From Actinomycetota bacterium (lineage in GTDB: Bacteria; Actinomycetota; Acidimicrobiia; Acidimicrobiales; Iamiaceae), in the NCBI GenBank assembly GCA_017882935.1, contig JADGOP010000119.1:1-7123 (forward strand): 7,123 nt of DNA, given 5' to 3'. A program made the position numbers and the translations under genes. The first letter of the stretch is position 1. Each line of letters starts with the position of its first letter. Positions 1-6,823 of the stretch are shown one piece after another. The notes beneath the pieces are model-generated. The model saw only the letters and a program-made list of their open reading frames with translations, searched no databases and was not told where the DNA came from.

Positions 1-992
1 CCACCCACCGACTGGTCGCCGTAGACCAGCGGCACGAGCAGCAGCAGGCCGAACAGGCCGTACAGGCCCTGCCGTGCCTCCCAGTGCAGCCCCACGTTGC
101 CGACCGCCACCGGCGCCGCCCCCAGCCGGTAGGTGATGATCAGGAACGTGCCGAACGCCGCCGCCCACCACCAGCCGGCACCTCGCCCGAGCCAGCGGCC
201 CAGGTCGTCGAGGCGGCCGGTCTGCTCGCCCCAGGCCCACAGCACGGCCACGCCCATGCCGATGGCGAACAGGTCGATCTGGTTGGGCAGCCACGAGAAC
301 GCCACCTGCCGCAGGAAGGTGCCCTGGCTGTCGCTGCCCATGAAGTGCGGGGGCACGGCGTAGCGGTGGGAGGCGCTGAACAGGGCCCGGGACACGTAGC
401 CGATGGCGAACAGCACAGCCACCCCGGCGGCCTCGATGCGCACGGTGGTGCGGCCCCGCCCGATGACCCGGCGCAGCAGCCCCGACCAGAACGGGATCAT
501 GAGGTAGAAGGAGACCTCGGTGGCGATGCTCCAGGCCTGGATGATGCCGTTGAAGGTGGTGAAGGCGCCGTAGATCTGCAGCAGCAGGTAGTACTTCCAC
601 CAGTCGGCGCCAAGGGAGTAGAAGCCGAGCGCCCAGAAGAAGGTGAGCGCCACCCAGTAGGCCGGGAAGATGCGCAGGGCCCGCCGCCACCAGAAGGTGC
701 GGGCCCGGGCCGGCGCCCGCCCGGCAAGGTGGGCGCGGACGAACGGCCGGTAGATCAGGAAGCCCGACAGCACGAAGAAGACCGCCACGCCCACGTCGCC
801 CACGGCCGCAGGCCTGGTGAGCCACCCCGCCCGGGTGGGGCCCGCCAGATCGCCGGCGTGGGTGAGCACCACCAGCGACGCCGCCAGCGCCCGCAGGCCC
901 TCGAGGCCCGGGAAGTGGCCCGAGGGGGTGGCCACCGGGGCTGCCGGGGTGGTCGCCGAGGCGGGTGCGGCCGGTGCCGCGTGACTGCTCAT
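1..992 (-). CDS. Acyltransferase-3 (OafA/YrhL-like) membrane protein, C-terminus cut by window edge
   Basis: An integral membrane O-acyltransferase that in this family moves an acyl group (often acetyl) onto surface sugars or lipids. I translated the minus strand from the ATG at 992-990: 330 uninterrupted codons reach the window edge with no stop. Visible signatures are the family R-x10-H motif (R34 to H45) in the first membrane segment, FFVLSGFLI at 72-80, the basic WWRRALRIFPAYW stretch at 101-113, AWSIATEVSFY at 153-163, and a later LPNQIDLFAIGMG segment. About the first 26 residues are Ala/Pro/Thr-rich and look like a disordered cytoplasmic leader. No Shine-Dalgarno precedes the ATG. The usual last one or two membrane segments, and any SGNH domain, lie outside the window. 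It is divergent from the FAD oxidoreductase gene. The family is clear; the acyl donor and acceptor are not. Confidence 0.93.
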   Translation of the reverse strand, partial: MSSHAAPAAPASATTPAAPVATPSGHFPGLEGLRALAASLVVLTHAGDLAGPTRAGWLTRPAAVGDVGVAVFFVLSGFLIYRPFVRAHLAGRAPARARTFWWRRALRIFPAYWVALTFFWALGFYSLGADWWKYYLLLQIYGAFTTFNGIIQAWSIATEVSFYLMIPFWSGLLRRVIGRGRTTVRIEAAGVAVLFAIGYVSRALFSASHRYAVPPHFMGSDSQGTFLRQVAFSWLPNQIDLFAIGMGVAVLWAWGEQTGRLDDLGRWLGRGAGWWWAAAFGTFLIITYRLGAAPVAVGNVGLHWEARQGLYGLFGLLLLVPLVYGDQSVG

Positions 993-1000
993 CCCGGCGG

Positions 1001-1006
1001 ACTGTA
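1001..1006 (-). promoter_or_regulatory. Possible -10 box for a near-leaderless acyltransferase transcript
   Basis: Read on the minus strand this is TACAGT, matching four of six positions of the TATAAT consensus. It ends 8 nt before the acyltransferase ATG. A start site 6-7 nt downstream would leave only 2-3 untranslated bases, which fits the lack of a Shine-Dalgarno there. Leaderless mRNAs are common in actinobacteria. I see no convincing -35 at the right spacing, so this is weak. Confidence 0.2.
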
Positions 1007-1013
1007 GTTCTGT

Positions 1014-1059
1014 GAGGCCGCGTGGATAGGCGCTCCAGCGCCTTCGACAAGGCGGCCTC
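1014..1059. promoter_or_regulatory. Nested stem-loop in the divergent intergenic region
   Basis: The outer arms GAGGCCGC (1014-1021) and GCGGCCTC (1052-1059) are perfect 8-bp reverse complements. Inside them GGCGC (1030 is within this arm, which spans 1029-1033) pairs with GCGCC (1038-1042) around the loop TCCA. The element lies 22 bp upstream of the acyltransferase start and 138 bp upstream of the oxidoreductase start. It could fold in RNA from either strand or act as a DNA site. No T-tract follows, so it is not a classical terminator. The pairing is seen directly; the function is unknown. Confidence 0.4.
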
Positions 1060-1089
1060 CCAGGACCAAGGGCCCGTGCTTGCCGGGTC

Positions 1090-1143
1090 GGACGAGCGCA
1101 CAGGTTCCGGGCGGCTACGCCGCATCCGCCTTGCCGCTCGTCC
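1090..1143. promoter_or_regulatory. Second nested stem-loop upstream of the oxidoreductase gene
   Basis: The outer arms GGACGAGCG (1090-1098) and CGCTCGTCC (1135-1143) are perfect 9-bp reverse complements. An inner hairpin has GCGGC (1111-1115) pairing with GCCGC (1119-1123) around TAC. The 3' arm can alternatively pair with GACGAG at 1157-1162, giving mutually exclusive folds in the leader of the plus-strand gene. The 8-mer GGCTACGC occurs at 1113-1120 and again at 1147-1154. Taken with the 1014-1059 element, much of the 205-bp spacer is foldable. I recognise no known riboswitch in it. Confidence 0.4.
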
Positions 1144-1182
1144 TCTGGCTACGCTCGACGAGTCTCGATCGAAGTCCAACGC

Positions 1183-1188
1183 AAGGGA
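1183..1188 (+). promoter_or_regulatory. Ribosome binding site of the FAD oxidoreductase gene
   Basis: AAGGGA lies 9 nt before the ATG at 1198. It is the clearest Shine-Dalgarno-like site in the window and supports that start codon. Confidence 0.6.
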
Positions 1189-1197
1189 ACGTCCCAC

Positions 1198-2751
1198 ATG
1201 ACCAACTCTGACGCCGCCCTCAAGGGTCACGTCTCCGACGTGGCGCGCGACGTCCTCATCATCGGCGCCGGTCCCGCCGGCCTCACCGCCGCCTTCCAGC
1301 TCCACAAGCTCGGAGCCTCCTCCACCATCCTCGAAGCCGACGACCAGGTCGGCGGCATCAGCCGCACGGTCGAGCGCGACGGGTACCGCTTCGACATCGG
1401 TGGCCACCGGTTCTTCACCAAGGTGCAGCCGGTCGACGACCTCTGGCACGAGATCCTCCCCGCCGAGGACTTCCTCATGCGGCCCCGCAAGAGCCGCATC
1501 TACTACGGCGGCAAGTACTTCGACTACCCGATCAAGGCCGGCAACGCCTTCCGCAACCTCGGGCCGGTCGAGGCCGTGCGCTGCGTGGGCTCCTACGTGG
1601 CCGCCCGCGCCCGCCCGCCGAAGGACCAGACGAACTACGAGGGCTGGCTCGTCGCCCGCTTCGGGTGGCGCCTCTACCGCACCTTCTTCAAGACCTATAC
1701 GGAGAAGGTCTGGGGCGTGCCGGTCAGCCAGATGCCCGCCGACTGGGCTGCGCAGCGCGTCAAGGGCCTGTCGCTCGGCAAGGCCATCGCCAACGCGGTC
1801 ACCCCCAGCCGGAACCAGAAGGAGATCACCTCCCTCATCGAGGAGTTCCAGTACCCCAAGTACGGGCCCGGGATGATGTGGGAGGTCTGCCGCGACAAGG
1901 TCGAGGCCAAGGGCTCCAAGGTGGTCATGGAGACGCGGGTCACCAAGATCCGCCACGAGGGTGGCCGCGCCCACGAGGTCGAGGCCGTCACCGCGGGGGG
2001 TGGCACCACCAGCTACCCCGTCACCGAGGTCATCTCCTCGATGCCGTTCAGCCAGCTGCTCGAGGCCATGGACCCGCCGCCGCCCGCCGAGGTGCTGGCC
2101 GCCGCGAGCTCCCTGCAGTACCGCGACTTCCTCACCGTGGCGCTCGTCGTCCCGGCCGACAAGGTGGCGTGGAACGACAACTGGATCTACATCCACGCCC
2201 CCGAGGTCAAGACCATGCGCATCCAGAACTTCGGGTCGTGGTCGCCGTTCCTCGTGAAGGACGGCAAGAACGTTCTCGGGCTCGAGTACACGGTGTTCGA
2301 GGGCGACCGCGAGTGGAACGCCCCCGACGACCAGCTCATCGAGCAGGGCAAGCGTGAGCTCGACAGCCTCGGGCTCATGAAGTACTACGACATCGAGGCG
2401 GGCTACGTGGTGCGCCAGCCCAAGGCCTACCCGATCTACGACGAGACCTACCGGGCCAACGTCGAGGTGCTCCGCACCTGGATCGAGGCCAACACGCCCA
2501 ACGTCCACCCGGTCGGTCGCAACGGCATGTTCCGCTACAACAACCAGGACCACTCCATGTTCACGGCCATGCTCACGGTCGAGAACATCGTCAACGGCAC
2601 GAACCACGACATCTGGGACGTGAACGTCGAGGAGGAGTACCACGAGGAGAAGTCCGGCTCGGAGCGGCCCACCACCACGGGCACCGGCCGCGACGCCCCG
2701 ATCCTCCCCCGTGCGGCCATCGAGGCCGATCGCTCAGCCCGGAGCCACTGA
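1198..2751 (+). CDS. FAD-dependent oxidoreductase, UDP-galactopyranose mutase / protoporphyrinogen oxidase-like
   Basis: A 517-residue soluble flavoenzyme. The N-terminal Rossmann site is plain: GAGPAG at 23-28, the ribose-binding acid E46 at the end of the second strand, then GGISR at 52-56. Next come DIGGHRFFTK (66-75), RKSRIYYGGKYFDYP (97-111) and KTYTEKVWGVP (165-175). A C-terminal flavin-contact region, GRNGMFRYNNQDHSMF, begins at 440. The last 40 or so residues are hydrophilic and probably disordered. The overall plan resembles UDP-galactopyranose mutase and the HemY/amine-oxidase superfamily, but the sequence after the Rossmann site reads GGHRFFTK instead of the GPHIFHT-like motif of classical mutases. 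Length also exceeds the roughly 370-400 residues of bacterial mutases. The glycosyltransferase neighbours make a sugar or lipid-precursor substrate likely. It is the only plus-strand gene here. The fold is secure; the reaction is not. Confidence 0.9.
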   Translation: MTNSDAALKGHVSDVARDVLIIGAGPAGLTAAFQLHKLGASSTILEADDQVGGISRTVERDGYRFDIGGHRFFTKVQPVDDLWHEILPAEDFLMRPRKSRIYYGGKYFDYPIKAGNAFRNLGPVEAVRCVGSYVAARARPPKDQTNYEGWLVARFGWRLYRTFFKTYTEKVWGVPVSQMPADWAAQRVKGLSLGKAIANAVTPSRNQKEITSLIEEFQYPKYGPGMMWEVCRDKVEAKGSKVVMETRVTKIRHEGGRAHEVEAVTAGGGTTSYPVTEVISSMPFSQLLEAMDPPPPAEVLAAASSLQYRDFLTVALVVPADKVAWNDNWIYIHAPEVKTMRIQNFGSWSPFLVKDGKNVLGLEYTVFEGDREWNAPDDQLIEQGKRELDSLGLMKYYDIEAGYVVRQPKAYPIYDETYRANVEVLRTWIEANTPNVHPVGRNGMFRYNNQDHSMFTAMLTVENIVNGTNHDIWDVNVEEEYHEEKSGSERPTTTGTGRDAPILPRAAIEADRSARSH

Positions 2752-4158
2752 CACCGCCGGCTCGGCCTCGTCGACCGCCTCCGGCGGGTCGGGGCGCGAG
2801 CCGGTGAGCTGGGCCAGCAGCGCGCCCGCGCCCAGGATCAGGAACGGCACGAAGGGCACCTTGAAGCGCGCGTCGGCGAACGTGAGCAGCGGCAGCACCA
2901 GGGTGCTCAGGCCCGCCAGCGCCACCAGCAGGTGGTCGCGTCGGCCGCGGAACAGCAGCAGGAGCACGCCCAGGCCGCCGAGCACCTCCACGATGCGCCA
3001 CGACACCGACGCGACGCGGTCGAGCACGTGGGCGCGGTGCGCGGGGATGAAGTTGCCGGCGCCGTAGGACTGCACCGCGCGCAGCGCGTCGTCGTCGCGC
3101 TGCATGAGGTAGTAGAAGCGCCGCGTGACCAGCCACGGGATGCGACCGGGGTCGGCAGTGGCGTACTTGAGGGCCAGGTGGGTGGCCTCGTGGTCGTGGC
3201 GCACCTCGGCGCGCGAGCCGTTGACCGCCACGTCCTTGGTGATGCAGGCCGGGGCGAGGCCGAAGGCGCCGTTGGCGCCGGGCGAGTAGCCGATGCAGAG
3301 GTTGTCGCCGTTGTTCGTGGACAGCGGCACGAAGGCATGCATGCGCACCGCGTTGCGGATGGTCCACGGCGCGACGAGCAGCACGGTGCAGCCGAGCAGC
3401 CAGCCCACCTGCTCCCCCGCCCGGCGCAGGCCGACGCCCGGGCCCTCGGAGCGGCCCTGCAGCCACCAGGCCAGCGCCAGCACCGGCAGTGCCGCCAACG
3501 AGACCGGACGGACCAGCACCGAGAGCCCGAACAGCACGCCGGCGGTCACGAGGCGCGCCCGTCCGAGCGGTCCGGCGCGACCCGCGGCCGGCACCAGTGC
3601 GACCAGCGCGCCGATGAACAGGAAGATGAACAGCGTCTCGGACAGCAGCGCTGCCGCGTGCATCACCAGGTTGGGATAGATCGCGAGCATGGCCGCAGCC
3701 AGCACGCCCGCCCGGCGTGACCACACGTTGCGGCCGAGCACCCCCACCATCACGACCGTGGCCGATCCCAGCAGCGCCTGTACGCAGCCCGCCACCCGGG
3801 GCAGGCCGTGCGGCAGCGCGCCGACGCGCTGCAGCCAGCCGATGGCACCGAGGAAGTAGGGGTAGCCCGGCGGGTAGTAGGCGCTCGGCTCGCCGGGCAG
3901 CGGGACGCCGTGGCGCATGGTGAACAGGTCGGCGTAGCCGCGCCCGTGGGCGATGTTGTCGGCGATGCCGTAGTAGCGGGCCGGGTCGTAGAGGCCGGCT
4001 GGCACCCGCGCGGCGTACACCACCCACACCACGCGCAGGACCAGGCCGACCGCCCCGCACGCCAGGATCCACCACCAGAACCGGTCGGTGCGGACCGCGT
4101 CGAGAGCCCGACGGAACGGCCCGGCTGGTTGACGAATGGCCGAAGCCACCCCGGTCAC
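2734..4158 (-). CDS. GT-C membrane glycosyltransferase, ArnT/GT39 (PMT_2)-like
   Basis: Predicted 474-residue polytopic protein that would transfer a sugar from a polyprenyl-phosphate donor to an acceptor on the outer face of the membrane. After the first membrane segment (about 28-48) comes the large first loop with the family acid D58 (in LYDPARYY), IAHGRGY, and YYPPGYPYFLGAIGW starting at 94. Further landmarks are SETLF near 173-177, VRP at 216-218, PWTIRN at 264-269, a loop with C288 and C305, and DARFKVPFVPF near the C-terminus. An acidic tail ends the protein. I chose the GTG at 4158 because it overlaps the upstream GT2 stop as GTGA; GTG at 4149 is an alternative. The frame stays open to 4488, but that extension reads through the GT2 gene and looks like shadow coding. 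Its 3' end overlaps the convergent oxidoreductase gene by 18 bp. Donor and acceptor are unknown. Confidence 0.88.
   Translation of the reverse strand: MTGVASAIRQPAGPFRRALDAVRTDRFWWWILACGAVGLVLRVVWVVYAARVPAGLYDPARYYGIADNIAHGRGYADLFTMRHGVPLPGEPSAYYPPGYPYFLGAIGWLQRVGALPHGLPRVAGCVQALLGSATVVMVGVLGRNVWSRRAGVLAAAMLAIYPNLVMHAAALLSETLFIFLFIGALVALVPAAGRAGPLGRARLVTAGVLFGLSVLVRPVSLAALPVLALAWWLQGRSEGPGVGLRRAGEQVGWLLGCTVLLVAPWTIRNAVRMHAFVPLSTNNGDNLCIGYSPGANGAFGLAPACITKDVAVNGSRAEVRHDHEATHLALKYATADPGRIPWLVTRRFYYLMQRDDDALRAVQSYGAGNFIPAHRAHVLDRVASVSWRIVEVLGGLGVLLLLFRGRRDHLLVALAGLSTLVLPLLTFADARFKVPFVPFLILGAGALLAQLTGSRPDPPEAVDEAEPAVSVAPG
2773..2790 (+). terminator. GC-rich hairpin just past the oxidoreductase stop, possible terminator without T-tract
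   Basis: CCGCC (2775-2779) pairs with GGCGG (2783-2787) around TCC, and GA/TC (2773-2774, 2789-2790) extends the stem past one bulged G. A competing 7-bp stem joins CCGCCGG (2754-2760) to CCGGCGG (2781-2787). Both sit within 40 nt of the TGA at 2749 and inside the 3' coding end of the convergent gene. No run of T follows, so intrinsic termination is only a possibility. Confidence 0.25.
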
Positions 4159-4901
4159 GCCCGGCGGGCGAACGGCAGCAGGCGCCACAGCTTGAGGGCG
4201 CGGTCGCGGATGCCCCACCACGTGACCAGCAACATGTCCTCGGCCATGATGTACGCCGACATCTTCGAGGTGCCGCGGACGCGGTCGGTGAACTCGATCG
4301 GCAGCTCCTGCACGGCGCCGCCCCACTTCGACAGCAGGTAGGCCACCTCCATCTGGAAGGCGTAGCCGTTGGCGACGGTGTCCTGGAAGTGGATGTCGCG
4401 CAGCACCTCGCCCCGGTAGGCCCGGAAGCCCGACGTGGCGTCGCGGATGGGGATGCCCAGCATCACCCCGGCGTAGCGGTTGCCCCACTTGGAGAGCGCC
4501 CGCCGGTACCAGGGCCAGTGGGGCGTGGAGCCGCCCGGGACGTAGCGGGAGCCGATGACCACGCCGGCACCCTCGTCGATCTTGGCGAGCAAGGCCGGCA
4601 CCTGGGCGGGGTCGTGCGAGAAGTCGACGTCCATCTGCACGAGGGTCTCGTAGCCCTCGTCCATGCCCACCCCGAAGCCGGCCCGGTAGGCGTTGCCGAG
4701 GCCGTCCTTCTTGGGGCGGCGGAGCACCTTGACCTGACCCAGCTCGGCGCCGGCCTTCTCGGCCAGGTCGGCCGTGCCGTCGGGGCTGCTGTCGTCGACG
4801 ATGAGGATGTCGGCGGCGGGGACGGCGTCGCGGATCGCCGCCAGGAAGGGCTCGACGTTGGTCGCTTCCTCGAAGGTGGGGACGACGATCAGGGTACGCA
4901 T
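4155..4901 (-). CDS. GT2 polyprenol-phosphate mannosyltransferase (DPM1/Ppm1-D2-like)
   Basis: A 248-residue, single-domain family 2 glycosyltransferase. Members make polyprenyl-phosphate mannose from GDP-mannose on the cytoplasmic face of the membrane. The protein opens with MRTLIVVPTFEEATN. It has the nucleotide-binding IVDDSSPDGT (34-43), RPKKDGLGNAYRAGF (62-76), the metal-binding DxD at D91-D93 within QMDVDFSHDP, IGSRYVPGG (116-124), DATSGFRAY (154-162), NGYAFQMEV (178-186) and DRVRGTSKMS (206-215). No membrane segments follow the catalytic domain, so it is the soluble DPM1 type, comparable to the second domain of mycobacterial Ppm1. I prefer the ATG at 4901 because the conserved fold begins there; an in-frame GTG at 4928 would add nine residues. 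Neither start has a good Shine-Dalgarno. It is followed with 4-nt overlap by a GT-C gene. A related donor sugar such as glucose cannot be excluded. Confidence 0.93.
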   Translation of the reverse strand: MRTLIVVPTFEEATNVEPFLAAIRDAVPAADILIVDDSSPDGTADLAEKAGAELGQVKVLRRPKKDGLGNAYRAGFGVGMDEGYETLVQMDVDFSHDPAQVPALLAKIDEGAGVVIGSRYVPGGSTPHWPWYRRALSKWGNRYAGVMLGIPIRDATSGFRAYRGEVLRDIHFQDTVANGYAFQMEVAYLLSKWGGAVQELPIEFTDRVRGTSKMSAYIMAEDMLLVTWWGIRDRALKLWRLLPFARRA

Positions 4902-4904
4902 CGG

Positions 4905-4917
4905 CGGTACGTTACCG
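4905..4917. promoter_or_regulatory. Perfect palindrome CGGTA-CGT-TACCG just before the GT2 start
   Basis: Two 5-bp arms around a 3-nt centre, 3 nt before the preferred ATG at 4901, in the 72-bp gap between the 596-residue GT-C gene and the GT2 gene. It could be a small operator or a hairpin masking the start. If the GTG at 4928 is the real start, the palindrome is coding. A 10-bp palindrome, CGGGCGCCCG, also occurs at 4956-4965 in this gap. Short palindromes are frequent in GC-rich DNA. Confidence 0.2.
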
Positions 4918-4973
4918 GACCGACTCACGGCGACCGCAGGCAGCTGGCAGCCCCACGGGCGCCCGGCGCGGAG

Positions 4974-6764
4974 TCAGCGGCAGCGTCGGTAGAGGCGGAA
5001 GATGCCCTTCGGGTGGGCCTCCCCCGCACCGTAGGCGCCGACGAGGCAGAAGTGCTTCGCCACCTCCTCGTTCGGGGTGTTCGGACCGAACTTCCGCGAG
5101 GTGTTGGGCTCGACCCAGTTGGTCCACACGTCGGACAGGATCAGGTAGTCCGACGTGGCCACCTCGTGCGCCAGCCCGGAGTCGGGTCGGTTGGCCATTC
5201 CCGGGTCCATCTCGATGTAGTACGTGCCCACCGCCAGCTTCGGGAACAGGTAGTAGAAGAAGGCGTCGCTGTAGGGCGTCTTGCGGAGGTCGGTGGGGCC
5301 CACCAGCAGCCGCTTGCCCGGGACCTGGATGCGGTCGAGCGCCCGGACCACCTGGTTGGCGGCCGCAGCGTCGTCGGCGTTGCCGTAGTAGAAGTTCCGC
5401 CCGCCGTTGTTGATCGGGTAGCCGAAGACGTTGCGGCCGAACGACTGCTCGCTGAGGTCGACGTAGGTGCGCAGCGTGAACAGCGGCATCACGCCCACGA
5501 GCAGCAGCGCCGCCACCGTGAACGCCGCGCCGGCAGGCACGGGCCCGCGACGCCGCGCGACGTGGCCGGCCAGCTCGGCGCACGCCACCGGCACCAGCGC
5601 GACCGACACGCAGCTGACCCACGCGAAGTGGGCGGTGTCGGGGCGCTGCAGCGACTGCGTGAGGATGCCGACCGAGAACATGCCGGTGGTGAACAGCACC
5701 TGGGCGCGGTAGCTGCCGGGGGCACGGCGGTGGCACCGCCAGCCGGTGCCGGCGACGAAGATCGCCGAGAGGGGCACCAGGAAGAACCAGAGGAACGCCT
5801 CGTGCGCCACGGCCAGGTGCGGCACCGGCCAGCCGATGTTGCGCAGGCCTGCTGCCTTCTGCAGGAAGCCGTTGAGGTGGTCCCACGGCGGCGGCACCGG
5901 GAGCGACCGCCCGCCCCGGAGCCGGAACACCGGGTCGAGCACCATGCCCTGGATCGAGTGGCCCGGGCCCGCGAGGGCGAATTGGAGGAGGTACGGCACC
6001 ACACCGATGCCGACCCCGGTGAGGAGCCGCACCCGGGCCTTGCGGTCCTGGCGCCACACGAGCGAGCCGAGGCTCAGGGTGACGGCGACGATCAGGTCGG
6101 GACGGTAGAGGAGGGCGACGCCGGCCAGCAGGCCCGCGGCGAGCAGGCGGCGGTCGGCGCCGCGGCGCGCCTGCGCGTCGGTGCCGGCCGTCAGCAGCCG
6201 GAGCGCGTCGGTGCCGCCGCCCCAGGCGCGCACACCCTCGCCGCGCACCGCGCCGAGCCCCACGACGAGCGACCACAACCCGAAGGCGACCGCCCCGTTC
6301 CAGGCCATGGCGGTGAGCCCCACCGGGGGCAGGATGATGAACAGCGACACCAGGGCCGCCACGACCGCCACGATGCGACCCCACGGCCGGGCCAGGAAGA
6401 AGATCCCGAACACCACGCCGACGTGCTGCGCCAGACCGGCGAAGCGCTCGGTTGCCAGCGTCGTGCCGAAGGCCTTGAAGATGCCGGCGAGCACCCACAG
6501 GCTGCCGGGCCCGTAGAGGTGCAGGAAGTCCCGGTTGGGGATCTGCCCCCGCAACACCTCCTGCGGGAAGGCCAGCATGAAGCCCTCCTCCATCGGCGGG
6601 CCCTGGTAGCGGAGCAGGCCCCGGAGCGGCAGCGCGAACGCCCCGAGCACCACGCCGACCGCGAGGGCGGTGCGCCAGGGGTGCCGTAACGCGGGCGCGT
6701 CGCCATCGTCGTGGGGCGCGTCGTCTCGCATGTCGGGGACCACAGGTTCGTTCACGACCGACAT
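4974..6764 (-). CDS. Polytopic GT-C-like glycosyltransferase with extracytoplasmic C-terminal domain
   Basis: A 596-residue membrane protein with no characterised member that I recognise. Residues 1-28 are acidic and hydrophilic, and the first membrane segment is about 31-50. The following loop has a GT-C-like arrangement: paired acids E59-E60 (MEEGFMLAFPQEVLRGQ), then NRDF (77-80) and YGPG (84-87). This resembles the catalytic first loop of lipid-phosphate-sugar transferases. Several hydrophobic segments follow up to about residue 430. The last 166 residues (431-596) are hydrophilic, begin LRTYVDLSEQSFGRN, include VGPTDLRKTPYSDAFFYYLFP, and end with cysteines C573 and C595. They probably lie outside the membrane. 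The ATG at 6764 is the first start after an in-frame TAG 12 nt upstream; GGGAG at 6777-6781 is a weakly placed ribosome site. It lies 59 bp downstream of the acyltransferase and 72 bp before GT2, all on one strand. Activity and sugar are inferred only from architecture and neighbours. Confidence 0.82.
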   Translation of the reverse strand: MSVVNEPVVPDMRDDAPHDDGDAPALRHPWRTALAVGVVLGAFALPLRGLLRYQGPPMEEGFMLAFPQEVLRGQIPNRDFLHLYGPGSLWVLAGIFKAFGTTLATERFAGLAQHVGVVFGIFFLARPWGRIVAVVAALVSLFIILPPVGLTAMAWNGAVAFGLWSLVVGLGAVRGEGVRAWGGGTDALRLLTAGTDAQARRGADRRLLAAGLLAGVALLYRPDLIVAVTLSLGSLVWRQDRKARVRLLTGVGIGVVPYLLQFALAGPGHSIQGMVLDPVFRLRGGRSLPVPPPWDHLNGFLQKAAGLRNIGWPVPHLAVAHEAFLWFFLVPLSAIFVAGTGWRCHRRAPGSYRAQVLFTTGMFSVGILTQSLQRPDTAHFAWVSCVSVALVPVACAELAGHVARRRGPVPAGAAFTVAALLLVGVMPLFTLRTYVDLSEQSFGRNVFGYPINNGGRNFYYGNADDAAAANQVVRALDRIQVPGKRLLVGPTDLRKTPYSDAFFYYLFPKLAVGTYYIEMDPGMANRPDSGLAHEVATSDYLILSDVWTNWVEPNTSRKFGPNTPNEEVAKHFCLVGAYGAGEAHPKGIFRLYRRCR

Positions 6765-6823
6765 GGAGGTCGACTACTCCCGCTCGAGGTGGGTCCGCAT
6801 CGTACTGGTGGCCCGGCGGGGCC

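Noticed and set aside
84..1007. 307-residue plus-strand frame at the left end
   Set aside because: It is antisense to an uninterrupted acyltransferase frame with an R-x10-H motif. Its own product is charged and low in complexity.
2591..4075. 494-residue minus-strand frame across the ArnT-like gene
   Set aside because: Arginine/glycine/alanine-rich shadow of the correct frame, which carries the GT-C motifs.
4159..4488. N-terminal extension of the ArnT-like protein to a start at 4488
   Set aside because: The extra 110 residues lie wholly within the GT2 gene in another frame and show no family features. The GTGA overlap at 4158 gives a better start.
4389..6689. 766-residue plus-strand open frame opposite the GT2 and large GT-C genes
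   Set aside because: It is rich in H, E, R, G and A with no hydrophobic core or motif, and lies antisense to two genes with clear family signatures. This is the usual artefact of high third-position GC.
6799..6804. TACGAT (minus strand) as a -10 box for the large GT-C gene
   Set aside because: It matches four of six positions, but nothing at the -35 spacing resembles a promoter, and the gap from the upstream gene is only 59 bp.
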